Assembly (NCBI GenBank): GCA_016584495.1
Contig: WAID01000003.1
Coordinates: 744,001 to 808,000 of the forward strand
Source: Celoporthe dispersa
Taxonomy: Eukaryota; Ascomycota; Sordariomycetes; Diaporthales; Cryphonectriaceae
Length of the DNA stretch: 64,000 nucleotides
Direction: 5' to 3'
Positions 1 through 11,565 of this stretch are shown here, piece after piece; within the stretch, counting starts at the first letter, position 1; each line of letters opens with the position of its first letter. The notes beneath the pieces were generated by a model. The model was not told the origin of the DNA. It did not search any database and saw nothing but the letters and a program-made list of their open reading frames with translations. Made by a program: the position numbers and the translations under genes.

Positions 1-1149
1 CTGCTACTTAATCGTGCCTTATTTTTCTGACAGCTCTCAAATTACAGGGGGTGGCCCCGCAGCGCTACAGGGAAATCCCCCGGAGCTCGCCGCCGACAGT
101 TGTCAGCCTCAGCACCCAGCACCAGCTGCCCAGGGCCCTCAGACACGGGACTCAGAGGGCCTCAGGCCTTGGGCTAGAGGTACGACAGGGCCGCCACCAC
201 TACCAGCTCCAGTACCGCGGTAGTGTTCGTTCGAGTACCAACACCACCATCAGCGAGCGCCAAGACCAACTAGATATGCACCTCTGGATGGCACCTTTGC
301 ACGGGTACAGCGAGAATCCACCAACTCCAGGACACCCGAGAGAGACACCTCTCAGACCATACTATCGCCGGCTTCGTTCCGCGGCGGTGAATACACAATG
401 TGCTACTGTACGGAAACAGTGCGCGGTCTATAGTCCACAGACCAAACCACATACCCGCTGGTCTGGGAATCTATACGCGAGGGCCCAGACAGTTTCTCCC
501 AGACGAGTCTCGGGGAACACTCGCCTTGTATCCATCAGCAGAGCGGAAAAAGACCGCTGTCTCTCGCGCTCAGAGACAGTCGGAATCCAGCATTCTCGGT
601 GACGGGAAATGTCCAGACCCAGCATGTGAGCCGTTGTGTGGCGATCGATGATGGCCGGTGGCGGTCCAGAGGTTCCGAGAGCTATCCGACCATGAGCTGT
701 TGTTGCCCTGGAGTTTTCTTCCCAACATCAATCACTAACAAGCGTGAAATGATTCTCTTGCAATCTCTTCGTTTAGAAAAAAAAAAATCCTCAAATTCTC
801 AGTAACAAGTCTTGTCCTTTCCTGGTGTAAAGGCTGGACGTGTCACCTCAATATCTGCTAGGGCTAGCCGTTCTCTACGGGGGAGGCTTCCAGGGAGGCC
901 TGCGCAGGGACAGGTCGCGGCCGAGACACTGTTCCGCTTGATTTCGTGGTCTTGTGGGCACCCGGTGATGAATGAGAGAGGACGATCGTAACAAATGGTA
1001 AATAAAAAATCATGAGATACGAGAAGCCCACAAGGTCATCTGGTCAAATCATTTCATAAATCCTACCACGTACTGGCATTTCTCAAAAAGCTTAATTATG
1101 CCAATATGAGTCCCTGGCTTACTAAGCCTTGACCTTCAGGAGCTTCACC
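1..1149. other. Intergenic, nothing recognised
   Basis: Several overlapping frames are open here on both strands, but none shows a recognisable domain, a good start context or intron signals. A short A-run lies near 777-787. I see no RNA gene, no transposon end and no repeat that I can support. Confidence 0.5.
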
Positions 1150-2140
1150 AGGTGCGCCCGCCCTCCTCTAGTGCCGCAATGCGCGTCGCGAGTCGCGTAC
1201 CGCTGCTGCCCTTGTCTTCAACCTCGGAGTGCATCATCCCACAGTCTCGTCCACACCTCCACGGCGCGAAACAGATAGCTGCAACACAGCCTACGAAGCA
1301 AAAGAGAAAAAAGAACCAAGGACCACGACTCGAATACCTGCTTCTCTAGGCCAGGACTCGGACGCCTCACCACAGCGGCCGTGTCAGAAGGCCCACTGCA
1401 CATACATCGCCGGCGCCCATTATCGAGCTGCAGGTACATGCTGGGCACGACCGGCTTGCCCTCCCGGCTGTTGTTGACAAGATCACGATTTCTGCATGCG
1501 GACCGTACAGAACTCATGGCTGCTCCATCGCTTCAATGCAACTAGGTGGGCGGAAACCTAGGCGTTGTACCTACGGGGTCACAAGATCCAAATCCGCGTC
1601 GCCGAGGGCTTTCCTTTTATTGCACAAGGAGAACGCAGTCCAGAGATATGCGGACCAATCCTCCTTCAGTCTCCTCGCATGCTCTTCGAAGTTATCCTCT
1701 CGGTACATTAAACCATCTGCTAATGCTACGATCTTGCTGGCCAGGGCCACGACCGAGCCTGCGCCTGCGACCTCGAACTCTCCCGCTCGACCTTCTTCAA
1801 CCGTCACAGCGGAGCTGTTGCCATCTCTCGACCTCACTTCCCCCAAGGCCGTGGCTCCTATGGACTGGCACCGGTGGCCAGACGGGCCACACGTCCCGAC
1901 CGAGATCAAGATCCTTGATGTTTCCTGCAACGGTGCCCGCCAGCCACTTGAGTATATTTGAGGGCGGGGGAGGGGGGTTCAGATCTTGCACCCTGATAGA
2001 TCCCAAGGCTGTGCTACACAAAAAAACAGCCACGCCCCATTGCGTATACCTGAACTGCCGGACGCGGACGCACAGGTCAGCGCTTCTGATGCTCAAGTGC
2101 GCGCGCGAAGCCATGGCCCTCGTCCTGTCCACCTAATGTT
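1150..2140 (-). other. Possible unrecognised or degenerate minus-strand gene
   Basis: Several minus-strand segments look more like protein than their surroundings. One around 1571-1930 reads as an acidic/helical stretch (for example ALASKIVALADGL followed by HARRLKEDWSAYLW). Another around 1335-1517 begins MSSVRSACRNRD and includes REGKPVVPSMYLQL. A third, upstream at about 2050-2116, begins MASRAHLSIRSADLC and is followed by a GTATAC donor-like site. The segments lie in different frames. GTAGGT and GTATTC donor-like sites between them allow a multi-exon gene, but I could not join them into one continuous frame. I recognise no family. It could be a real small gene with base errors, a decayed gene, or chance. 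The support is compositional only. Confidence 0.25.
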
Positions 2141-4735
2141 TTGTCCCGGATGAACCTGAACACGCACAAACCTGCAGACCATGCCTGGCAAGCTGTTGCA
2201 GGCAGTGAATGACCCTTCACGCTAAGTCTCCCAGCTGAGAGATTGCGCATCTCTCAAGAGACCCGTCAAGACTTGGGTGCAGGCGGTGCAGACGAGCATC
2301 ACATCCGAGGTCCCTAGCCAGCGGGCAGAGATCAAACGCAGTGTGGACGGCACAAAGCTGGACTGTAGCTGAGGAGGAGGCTGCCTTCTCGTCTCGCGAG
2401 GGAACGCGCTGACCATGGGACAAGCTCATAGTGAGTAATCAGGAAAATCAACAAATTGCAACAAAAATCAAGGTGCTCATCCCCCACGCATTGTCATCCG
2501 ACGGCTTAGGTAGGTGAAAGGCCAGGGCTGTTGTAGTTGCTAGGGCCAGGGGCTGAAATGGTTAGATATTGGGCATCACTCTGTGAACTAGTGCTGCAAA
2601 AGGTTATAGGTGGGATGATATACTGTACTATACCAGAGCTTATATCAACCTGAAGCTTAAAAAGATTCAGTATGCCAAGCGCGCACACTATGCTCGCAGC
2701 GTTGTGGTGAGCAGCGGTGTTGAGCGCCAGCGCCTAAGAAAAAGTCTAGTATGGGTTTTGGAAGAGAGGGCAAAAGAAGAAGAAAAAATCACACTGAGAT
2801 TGTTCTTATCTTGGTGTTTCCCATCTGACAAGGGAAGATGTGATGCATTCCTGATTCATGTACTTTTCTCTTCCCCACATGTTCTCTCCGCCCTGGTCTG
2901 GTCGTTTCCACGTCACAGGCACAGGCAGCCCTGTCCCAAGGCTGAAGAAGGGATAGAAGACACAGGGCCCCTTGGCAGTTTTCCCCCTGCCTGACCCCCA
3001 TCGGCCATGTGGAGTAGCACGGTGGTCTTGTACGGAGAAGAAAACGAGCTTGTTCATTGAGGATATCCACTTCACGGCGGCGCGCCAGTCTCTGATCCTG
3101 ACGATCCTGGGATTGTCAGATTGCGCTGTTGGGTTTCCCTTTTCGCTGTCTCCGGGGCCATGGTCTTGCTGGGGGTGGGTGGCTACTTCCAGGTGTCCTC
3201 CGTCCCCTTACGAGCCCGACTATCCTCACACTCCTCGTCCGCCCTTTCCCTGTCTCTCTCCCTCTCTCCTTCTCTGTCTCGACCAGTGTACCTTTCTACA
3301 CCCTCCCCGCCCTTCTTCTCTTTTTCCCTCTCACCCTCACCCTCCCTCCCCCCTCCCCTCCCCCCTTTTTTTTTCTTCCTTCCCACCCTTCTCCTGTGTC
3401 TGCGTCCCTGTAGGCCGCCGCCCTTCTCTGCTCGCCGTCCTGTCTCTTCCTCATCGAGACAAGTCGAGTCGAGTCGAGTCGAGACGATCCGGCCTGGACC
3501 GACCCGACCGACCCCATCGTTTTCCTGCAACGCCAGCGCCGCCCTGCCTGCGCAATTCCTTCTCTCTTTCCCTCCTTGCTCTGGCTGCTGCTGTTACCTG
3601 TACGCCTTTCTTTCTCGACGTGGCCAGCACCCCGCCATCGTACGTGCTTTGACGGGGTTCTGGATCCGGCATATTGTTCGCGACGCTCATTCGTTCCGAT
3701 TCAGCAGCACAGTACCTGCGACTTGACTTGGTGTGCTGTACTTGCATGCTTGCGTGTTTTTTTGTGTGTGACACATTCATCAATTTCTACCTACAACGCA
3801 TTACCACAGTCGTCTTTACCGACAGCACTGTGATCTTTTTTTTTCTCCTTCTGGTCTAATTTAATTTACCACTATACATATCGACTTTTCTCTTTTTTCT
3901 TTCTTTTTTTATTTTATTTTATCCCCTCTCTTTTGGTCTTTTGAGCGGCCCAGCCTTGAAGCGCCCAGTCATACCTGCTTTTCTGACCAGACCAAGGCGA
4001 CCACCCTCCCTCCTGTTATCCTCCAGGGCGGGACCTAATCTGGCAGCGAACCCCTGGCTCTCATCTCACCCCCCTCCCGCCTTGATTGGACTGGCCACGC
4101 CCACGCCCGCGCCCACGTCACGACATCAACAACAACAAACAATAACAACGATCCTGGTGGGTTGAGAAGGGGCACCACTCTTCTCCTGCGCTTCTGGGCC
4201 TGATTTAGAGAGCTAGGTGTGTGTGGGTTTGTGTGTGTGTATGTGTGTGTGCAGCACGCGGCCCCGTCGCCTGTTCGCCCGCCCTGTCAATCCCTGAACG
4301 GTCCTCCCCGCGCACCGCAGGCGCCTTGCAGGCCCTGTCGTCTCTTATTTGTTGCCACAACAACTGATAACATCCCACGACCGCGTTCCATCCGTTCACT
4401 GTGCTGCCCTCATTCCAGCCAGCCCAGGCACCCCTCCTCGAGCAATCTCAACACCTGCCGCCGACCTCCTCCATCTCCTGTCGCTACAACTGTCCTCCTC
4501 CTCGAGCGTTGTTTTCTTTTGTTCTGGTCTTGCCACATACTCTCGATCCTGCGAGACGGAAAAAGCCTGCTGCATCCTGTCGCACCGCACCACACCGCAC
4601 CTTATCGCATCGCATCACCCGCCACCCGACACCTCAATCCTCAGCGCTGTCCTATGGTCTAACCACTGCTCGGCATCCGAAGTCGTCGTGTGCTTTTTTC
4701 TCTCTGTGTCCCTGGACACAACAACGGTCACCTCG
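2141..4735 (+). promoter_or_regulatory. Upstream region and probable 5' leader of apsA
   Basis: No gene is supported here. From about 3230 to 3440 the plus strand is strongly CT-rich, as is common in fungal promoters and leaders just upstream of transcription starts. A tandem GAGTC pentamer tract lies at 3462-3485 and a GT microsatellite at about 4216-4252. CT/CA-rich sequence continues to the apsA start codon. An in-frame open stretch extends upstream of the chosen apsA ATG to about 4349, but it reads as low-complexity leader rather than protein. Confidence 0.45.
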
Positions 4736-7700
4736 ATGGCTTCCCAGAAGCCATCCCTGGTGATCGGCCAGGAGAACACCCTCGACCCTTTCGTCACCAC
4801 AGGGCCCTCGGCGCCCAGCAACCTCCGCTTCTCGGGTTTCGATGTCGAGTCCTCTGCCCTGGGCCCCGGGGCCTCGCCCACGTCGGCGAAGCGCGCGCTG
4901 GAGGCCCACCTGGCCGACACCGAGCGCCGCATGGAGGAGGCGGGAAAGCTGGGTACCGCGCTCGTGCAGCAGCGCAAGGAGCTGACCGATCGCCTGAGGG
5001 AGGTGGAGCAGCTCGAGGCCGAGGAGGAGCTGTCGCCGGACCTCAGGCAGAAGCTCAGCGCCATCGAGAAGGACTTCAACGAGGTCGCCAGGGAGAGCGC
5101 CCGGGCCTTCCTCCCCAAGCACCGCGTCCCCAGCGGCGAGGCGAACCCGGGCACGCCCTTCACGCCCAGTAAGGATGTGGTGAGGGTAAGCAGTCTCCAG
5201 TCTCCCGCCCCCTTCCCCCCTCCTCCGCCCGGTAGCAGGCACAGCCGGCTGATAATGTGATGTCTACGCACACGACAGAGGTCCATGAGCCCTTCCAAGT
5301 TCGACAGCCACAAGTTCGAGAGCCTGGCCACCGGGTCCCCCAGCAAGTTCAGCGTGCCCAGCCGCAAGGCCCGCAACCAGCCCGCCAACCGCATCCACGA
5401 CATCGAGTTCGCCGCCGAGATCAGCACCTCCCTCATCACACAGGTCCGCAACTTGCAGGCCCTCCTGCAGGAGAGGGAGGAGGAGGTCAAGGACCTCAGG
5501 TCGGAGAGGTCAGGCCTCGAGGCCGAGGTGCAGGGCTTCCAGCAGCGCGTGAGGAGCCTGGACGAGAGCGAGAGCCGCTACAAGGACGAGAACTGGACCC
5601 TCGAGACGCAGGTCCAGGAGCTCATCGCCGCGCAGAAGGAGGCTGCCGACCGCGAGAAGAAGCTGAGCCACTCCCTCGGCGCCCTCCAGGCCGACAGGGT
5701 CGCGGCCCAGCGCGAGCTCGACGAGATCAGGGCCGCCCACTCCAAGCTGGCCGAGGACCATGCCGCCGCCGTCAAGCACCACGACATCGAGCTCGGCATC
5801 GCCAAGCGCAGCGCCATCATGGCCGAGGGCGAGCGGGCCGCCCTGCAGCGCAGGATCGACGAGCTGACCAGCCAGAACCAGGAGCTCGCCAAGGCCATCT
5901 CGTCGGAGAGGGGGCGCACCAGCCAGCGCGGCTCTCCGTCGGGCAGCAGCGAGGACGACCTGGAGAACGCCGGCGGCAACCTGACGCCCGAGCACTCCCC
6001 GCCCCCGTCGCCCATCAAGCCCACGCCCAGGCACGCCGTGCTCGAGACCGAGACCCTCAAGACCTCACTGCAGCACGCCCAGCGCACCATCCAGAGCCTC
6101 CGCACCAACGTCCACAGGGAGAAGACGGAGAAGCTCGAGCTGAAGCGCATGCTCCAGGAGGCTCGCGACGAGATCGAGAAGCTGCGCAGCGACCCGGCCG
6201 AGCGGCCACACCAGAGGCGCGCCCGCGAGGCCAAGTCGCGCGAGTTCAAGAAGCCCGCCAAGCTGGACAAGCTGGGCACCGCCCGCGCGATCAAGGCCGA
6301 GATCTTTGAGGACCCGGAGTGGGAGGACGCCTCCGTCAGAGGCCCTCCCCTGATGTTGGCCCGCATGACAGGGCAGGCGGACGTCCCTCTCCCCCTCCAC
6401 CGAGACGGACGATTTCGAGACGGCCAACGAGGCACACGAGTCCACGGACGCCTTCGAGACCGCCCATGAGCGTGACGGCACCGAGACCGAGGGGGCCTTC
6501 CAGACCGGCGCCGAGGACTTCGACTCGGAAGACACCGAGATCGAGAGCCCGTCCAGGAGGGCTGGCGCCGCCAGGGCCGGTGGTAGTGCTGCTCTGAAGA
6601 AGGCGCCCATCTTCGCATCACCCGGCCCGGCGTACACGTACGAGAGCACCGCCTCGACCTCTGCCAGCGAGGACGAGGACTATATGGACCCCACGAGGAC
6701 GCCCAGCTCGCAGCCGCGGAGGGTGCGCGTGCGTGCCAGCCACGGCCCTCCCTCTACCTCCTCACGCCGCTTCTCCAGGCAGCTGAGCGAGGAGCCCGGC
6801 TTCCTCCAGGGCAGCCCCGCCAGCATGATCAGCCAGACCAACCGCAGCTTCTCGAGCGCGCAGGGCCTCCCACGCCAGAGCCTGTTCGCCGAGCTCGGCG
6901 AGCTGGAGGGCAGCGACGAGGACTCGACGGTCGGTACGCCCGGCCAGAGGAGCCTCCGCTCCGTCACGCCGGCCTCAACCGCAAGAGGCATGACTGCCTC
7001 GCCGCGGTCCGTCGTGCCGCCTGTGCCGGCCATGCCAAAGGTGATCATGGTGGACAGTGGCATGATGACCGACCCTGTCGCCGGCTCGCAGGCCGCCGCG
7101 TCAGCCACCACGTCGGAGCGCCCAATGTCTATGGACTCGGTGATCAGTTCTGTGCGTGGCACCGACGCCCAGCATGATTCCTACGAGCCGGAGGAGATGC
7201 CTGCGCAGCTCTCCTCTCCATCCAGGTCACCACTACCTGCTGTGGTCGGCGGCATGCCCACGCCAGTCCTCGCCCCGCCCCAGCAGCTCACGGTATCTGG
7301 CATCCACGCGGAGGAGGTGGAGCCCAGGGCAGAACCCGAGCCTGAGCCCCCCTGCCTCCCCCGGCTGGGTCTCTCTGGCGTGTTCTCCGAACATGTCGAG
7401 CCGGTCGCCGAGCCAGAGGTGCCACCTCCTGCCCTCAGCATGTCACACGTCGTGGCCGAGGATATCGACCCCGTGGCTGAGCCCGAGGTGCCGCCGCCGA
7501 CACTGTCGGTGTCGTCACTTGTCGCGGAGCACGTCGAGCCGGTAGCAGAGTCCCTGCCGCCTCCACCAGCATTGGTGTTCTCTCCGATCTCCTCGGCAGA
7601 GACGGAGCCTTTGGCCGTGCCCGAGCCAGAGCCCCGGGTTGTCACTGTCGTCGAGTACAGAGAGGCGCCTAAGCCACCGCCTGCAGATCTGGCTTTCTCT

Positions 7701-10428
7701 CCGATCTCCTCGGCAGAGACGGAGCCTGTGGCCGAGCCAGAGCCCGAGCCGAGGGTCGTTACTGTTGTCGAGTACAGGGAGGCGCCTCTGCCGCCGCCTG
7801 CGGTCCTCAACTTCTCTCCGATTTCCTCTGCAGAGGTCGAGCCAGTCGCCGAGCCTGAGCCCGAGCCCCGGGTGGTGACTGTCGTCGAGTACAGAGACAC
7901 GCCCAAGCCGCCTCCCGCGGAGCTGACCATCACCACGATCTCGTCGGCAGAGGTCGAGCCGGTGGCCGAGCCAGCGCCTGAGCCTCAGATCGTCCGTGTT
8001 GTTGAGTATGTGGAAGCCCCTCCGCCGCCACCTGCAGAGCTGTCCTTCTCTGCGGTCTCTTCCACGGACGTGGAGCCGGTCGCCCAGCCCGAGCCCGAAC
8101 CCCGCGTCGTCCGCGTTGTGGAATATGTGGAGGCACCTCGGCCTCCGCCTGCACAGCTGTCATACTCTGGTCTCGCCAGCGAGGGCATCGAGCCCCGCGC
8201 GGAGCCGCAGCCACTCCCTCCAGCCCTGACTGTGTCTCCCATCGCGATGGAGCACGTCGAGCCCAGATCAGAACCTGCACCGCGCGTGGCCCCCCTGTCT
8301 GTCTCCCAGGTCCTGTCGGAGCACGTCGAGCCCGTCAGCCCTCTGACGCCCGCCTCGGAGGCGCAGGCACCCGCCGCCCCCCTCAGCTTCTCCACCATCC
8401 AGTCCCTCGAGACACACCCCCAGGAGCCAGATTCGCCTGTCTTCAGCACGCCGCTGCTCTCTGCGCTCGGGCTGTCCGCCGTCGAGCCCCTGGCCGCGGA
8501 GGCTGCCTCGCCCACGAGCCCCAAGAGAAACGCATTCATCATCCCGCGGGATGAGGAGCAGCGACCAGTTACCCCGACGAGACGGGCCACCTGTTCATCG
8601 ACCTCGCCCCGAAAGGCCAAGGACGCTGATGCCGTCGTTATTGCCGAGGACGAGACAAGACAGTCACTCAACGCCTCCCCCCTCGTCAGAGACGCCCGAG
8701 TCGCTCCAGCCGTTCAGGGAGATCTCGGCCAACGCCAGCGCCAAGCCCTCCCGGAAGGTGCCTGTCCAGACCTCTGACTCGGGCGCGCAGACCTCTCTCA
8801 CGGCTGAGGCGATCGACGAGATGTTCCATGTCAAGAACAGCCACCCGCGGTCTCCGTCTGTGCTCTACAGGTCCGACTCGATGGCCAGCGCCGACGGCAT
8901 GAGCAGCTCAGGCACCGTCCGTGTAGGCCGGCCGCACGAGAGCATGAGTGGTGGCCACCGCTTCAAGGGCAAGACGGTCGACACCGGCGCCGAGACGCCC
9001 GCAGAGGCTGCCCTGCGCCGGCCTGGCAGCGCCGCAAGTGCTCGTTCTCCCACCAAGAGCCTGCCACCACTGCCTCCGAACCACAGGGAGGTCATCGAGG
9101 CTGCAAGGACCGGCACCGCCAACAGCGGCCACGGAACTATCGGCAGCATGGGCCCGCCCCTCTTCCCTGCTTCTGCATATAAGAATGCCATGAACAGACC
9201 TAGGACCCCGATGTCGACCAGCTCCAGGCACGGTGACCTGGCCGCCCGCCCCGAGAGGCTCGGGACCGCAGATGTCCACTCTCCTACTCGGCTGACCGCG
9301 AAGAGCCGCAAGTCCTCCGTGTCGTCCTTCGCCTCAGAGGTCGACCACAGGTTCAACATGGCCGGCGGCATGATGGGTATGCAGGGGTCCGGCTTCGGGC
9401 CCAACACCGACCCGCGCATGATCCAGGCCATCACCCAGACCATGATCGGCGAGTACCTGTGGAAGTACACCCGCAAGACGGGCCGCGGCGAGATGTCGGA
9501 GAACAGGCACCGCCGTTACTTCTGGGTCCACCCCTACACACGCACCCTGTACTGGAGCGACCGCGATCCGGCCAATGCTGGCCGCGCCGAGCTCCGCGCC
9601 AAGAGCGTGCCCATCGAGGCCGTCCGCGTCGTCACGGACGACAACCCCATGCCACCTGGGCTGCACCGCAAGAGTCTCATCATTATCGCCCCTGGCCGAG
9701 CGTCAAGTTCACCTGCACCACGGGCCAGCGGCACGAGACCTGGTTCAACGCGCTCTCCTACCTGCTGCTCCGCACCGACGGCGAGGGCCACGCAGACACG
9801 GAGGAGATGGTCAACGGCATCACCAGGGAGGAGGTCGAGGAGTTCAACCCGTCCCTCCGCCGCAACGACACGGCTGGGACTGGAGCCCGCGGCGCGCCCT
9901 CCATCTCATCGTACAACTCCCGCGGAACCCGTCAGGAGGCCGTCTCCGTCAACCTCGACGTGCCCACCCTGACGCCGAACCACAAGAAGGCCGTCTCGAC
10001 CAGCAGCAGCATGCGACCAAGCCTTGCCGGCCGGCTCAGCGGATACTGGAGGTCCACCCAGGACAGCCTGAGCCTGCGCGGCCGCAGCGGCTACAGGGAC
10101 CAGCACAGCCTGTACTCGAACAACGAGGTGCACGATAGCGCCGAGGACCTCAGGGAGATGTACGAGAAGCAAGACAGGGAGTCGGACCGCCTGGAGAACG
10201 TCAGGGCGTGCTGCGATGGTAAGAGCCACGACCACACCCAACCCGCTCACTGTAACAGGGTTTTCACTTCTCTCGAGCATGAACACTAACAGCTCCTCAG
10301 GTAAACACGACGTAGGCACCCTGACGGCGAAGAAGCGAGGCCAGGGCAGCAACAGCCCCAGCCAGACACATCTCCACGCCCACCCAAGCCGTTCCAGCAC
10401 ACCAGCTACCGTCAGATCCGGGATATGA
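4736..10428 (+). CDS. apsA: ApsA/Num1-like cortical nuclear-migration protein
   Basis: Family role: ApsA of Aspergillus and Num1 of yeast sit at the cell cortex and capture dynein/microtubules for nuclear positioning. Three exons are read: 4736-5185, 5279-10218 and 10301-10428, with GTAAG donors and CAG acceptors, giving about 1,838 residues. Residues about 40-500 are long heptad-rich coiled coil. About 820-1190 is a Pro/Glu repeat domain. About 1530-1655 is the Mcp5/Num1-type PH domain (TMIGEYLWKYTRK, then RRYFWVHPYTRTLYWSDRD and TCTTGQRHETWFNALSYLL). The start was chosen because conserved-looking sequence begins at MASQKPSLVIGQ. The frame breaks three times: near 6391-6395 (one extra base in a C run), 8677-8682 (one extra base in a C run) and 9696-9701 (one base missing inside the PH domain). 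The C-terminal exon is short and its end is less certain. The family call is firm. The breaks are probably consensus errors. Confidence 0.9.
7286..8400 (+). repeat. Tandem protein-coding repeats inside apsA
   Basis: About a dozen imperfect units of the form L-S-F-S-x-I-S-S-x-E-x-E-P-V-A-E-P occur in tandem. Early and late units are about 23 residues. At least four central units, about 7560-8150, are about 39 residues because each carries an added PRVVTVVEYREAPKPPPA-like segment. ApsA/Num1 proteins are known for internal repeats. The two unit lengths suggest that a short ancestral unit gained an insertion and was then amplified. Confidence 0.85.
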
Positions 10429-11565
10429 CCTCCCGATATCTTGTGTCATCGTGGTTCACAGCACGAACGCACACATTCAGCCACTCACGCACCGAGTAAT
10501 TTCCTTTTTTCTTTTCCCCCTTTATAATCCACAATCACATGCGGCAAACTAGCACACTCCCTAGTGTTGTTCTACATAGAACAACATGCTGCGCCTGTCA
10601 TTCATTCACTATCGCTACCCTGATCACGCCCGAAGAAAAAACACAAAAAGAGGCCTCAGCCACAGGCTTGTTTTTCTTTTCTTTTTTTTTTTTAATCTCT
10701 CACGACATGGACGATCATCTTCTACATCTCTTGGGGAGGTTTTCACTATCCTATATAGGGGAAGGAGGCGCTGTTCTGTGCATCATCACCCAGCTTCATC
10801 CTACTTGGGTGATACAGACCAACCCCGCCTCACAACTGTTACTACTAGTCTTCAAGGCTTCCTGTCTCCTTCTGTCTACCTGTACCAACATTCTCCTTTT
10901 GTACCTTTTCACTTATGCGGCAGCGGGCTCTCCCGTCACGCAATGTTGGCGAGGGCCATCTGGGACACGTGCAGGAGTTTGAGGAGGACCGGGATGCGAG
11001 TTTGCTCTAGTTGAAGGCGTTACAACTCTTTCTTGCCTTCCTATAACCTACTCTTGGCTACTACTACTACTTACTACTACTACATCTCCCTCTACCTCTT
11101 TTTTTTTTAATCTCCTCGACTTGATGAATTCCTCTGCTCTCCAAAGTCTGTTTTGTTGGGTGTGCGTTGAATATTCGTTGATACGGGGAACACCTCCCGT
11201 TTGCTCGAAGTTTTTTGTCACAAGGCACGAGATTGATATTTGTCATTTGGAGTTTGCAGCAGAGCGAGCGAGAGGGAGATAAAGAGTGGCGAGGAGGAGA
11301 GCCCACACAAGACTGCCTTGTTTGTTTTGTCACAGGAGAGAAGGGATGGAGGAGGAAAGCAGCAATAAGTAGTACCAGTAGTAGACTTGGCTCTGATGAC
11401 TGAATGATCAAACCTATATACAAATTGTACAACCACGCTGTGTCCCTCCCTACCGTTCGTGTGTCTTCGTTATACAAGTGAATTAATCCATAAATGTAAC
11501 CTCCCCCCGACTCCAATCCATTCCTTGCCCTCGAAAGATAAAAGCACGATGATTGTGAACATGCG
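10429..11565. other. Convergent 3' spacer between apsA and REV3
   Basis: The two genes end toward each other here. The spacer is relatively T-rich with several poly-T and CTACTA runs (for example 10678-10693 and 11060-11090). It presumably holds both 3' UTRs. No gene is supported. Confidence 0.6.

Noticed and set aside
6330..6375. Very short intron as explanation of the first apsA frame change
   Set aside because: The only GT...AG spans are under 40 bases, too short for splicing, and the C run at 6391-6395 explains the shift with one base.
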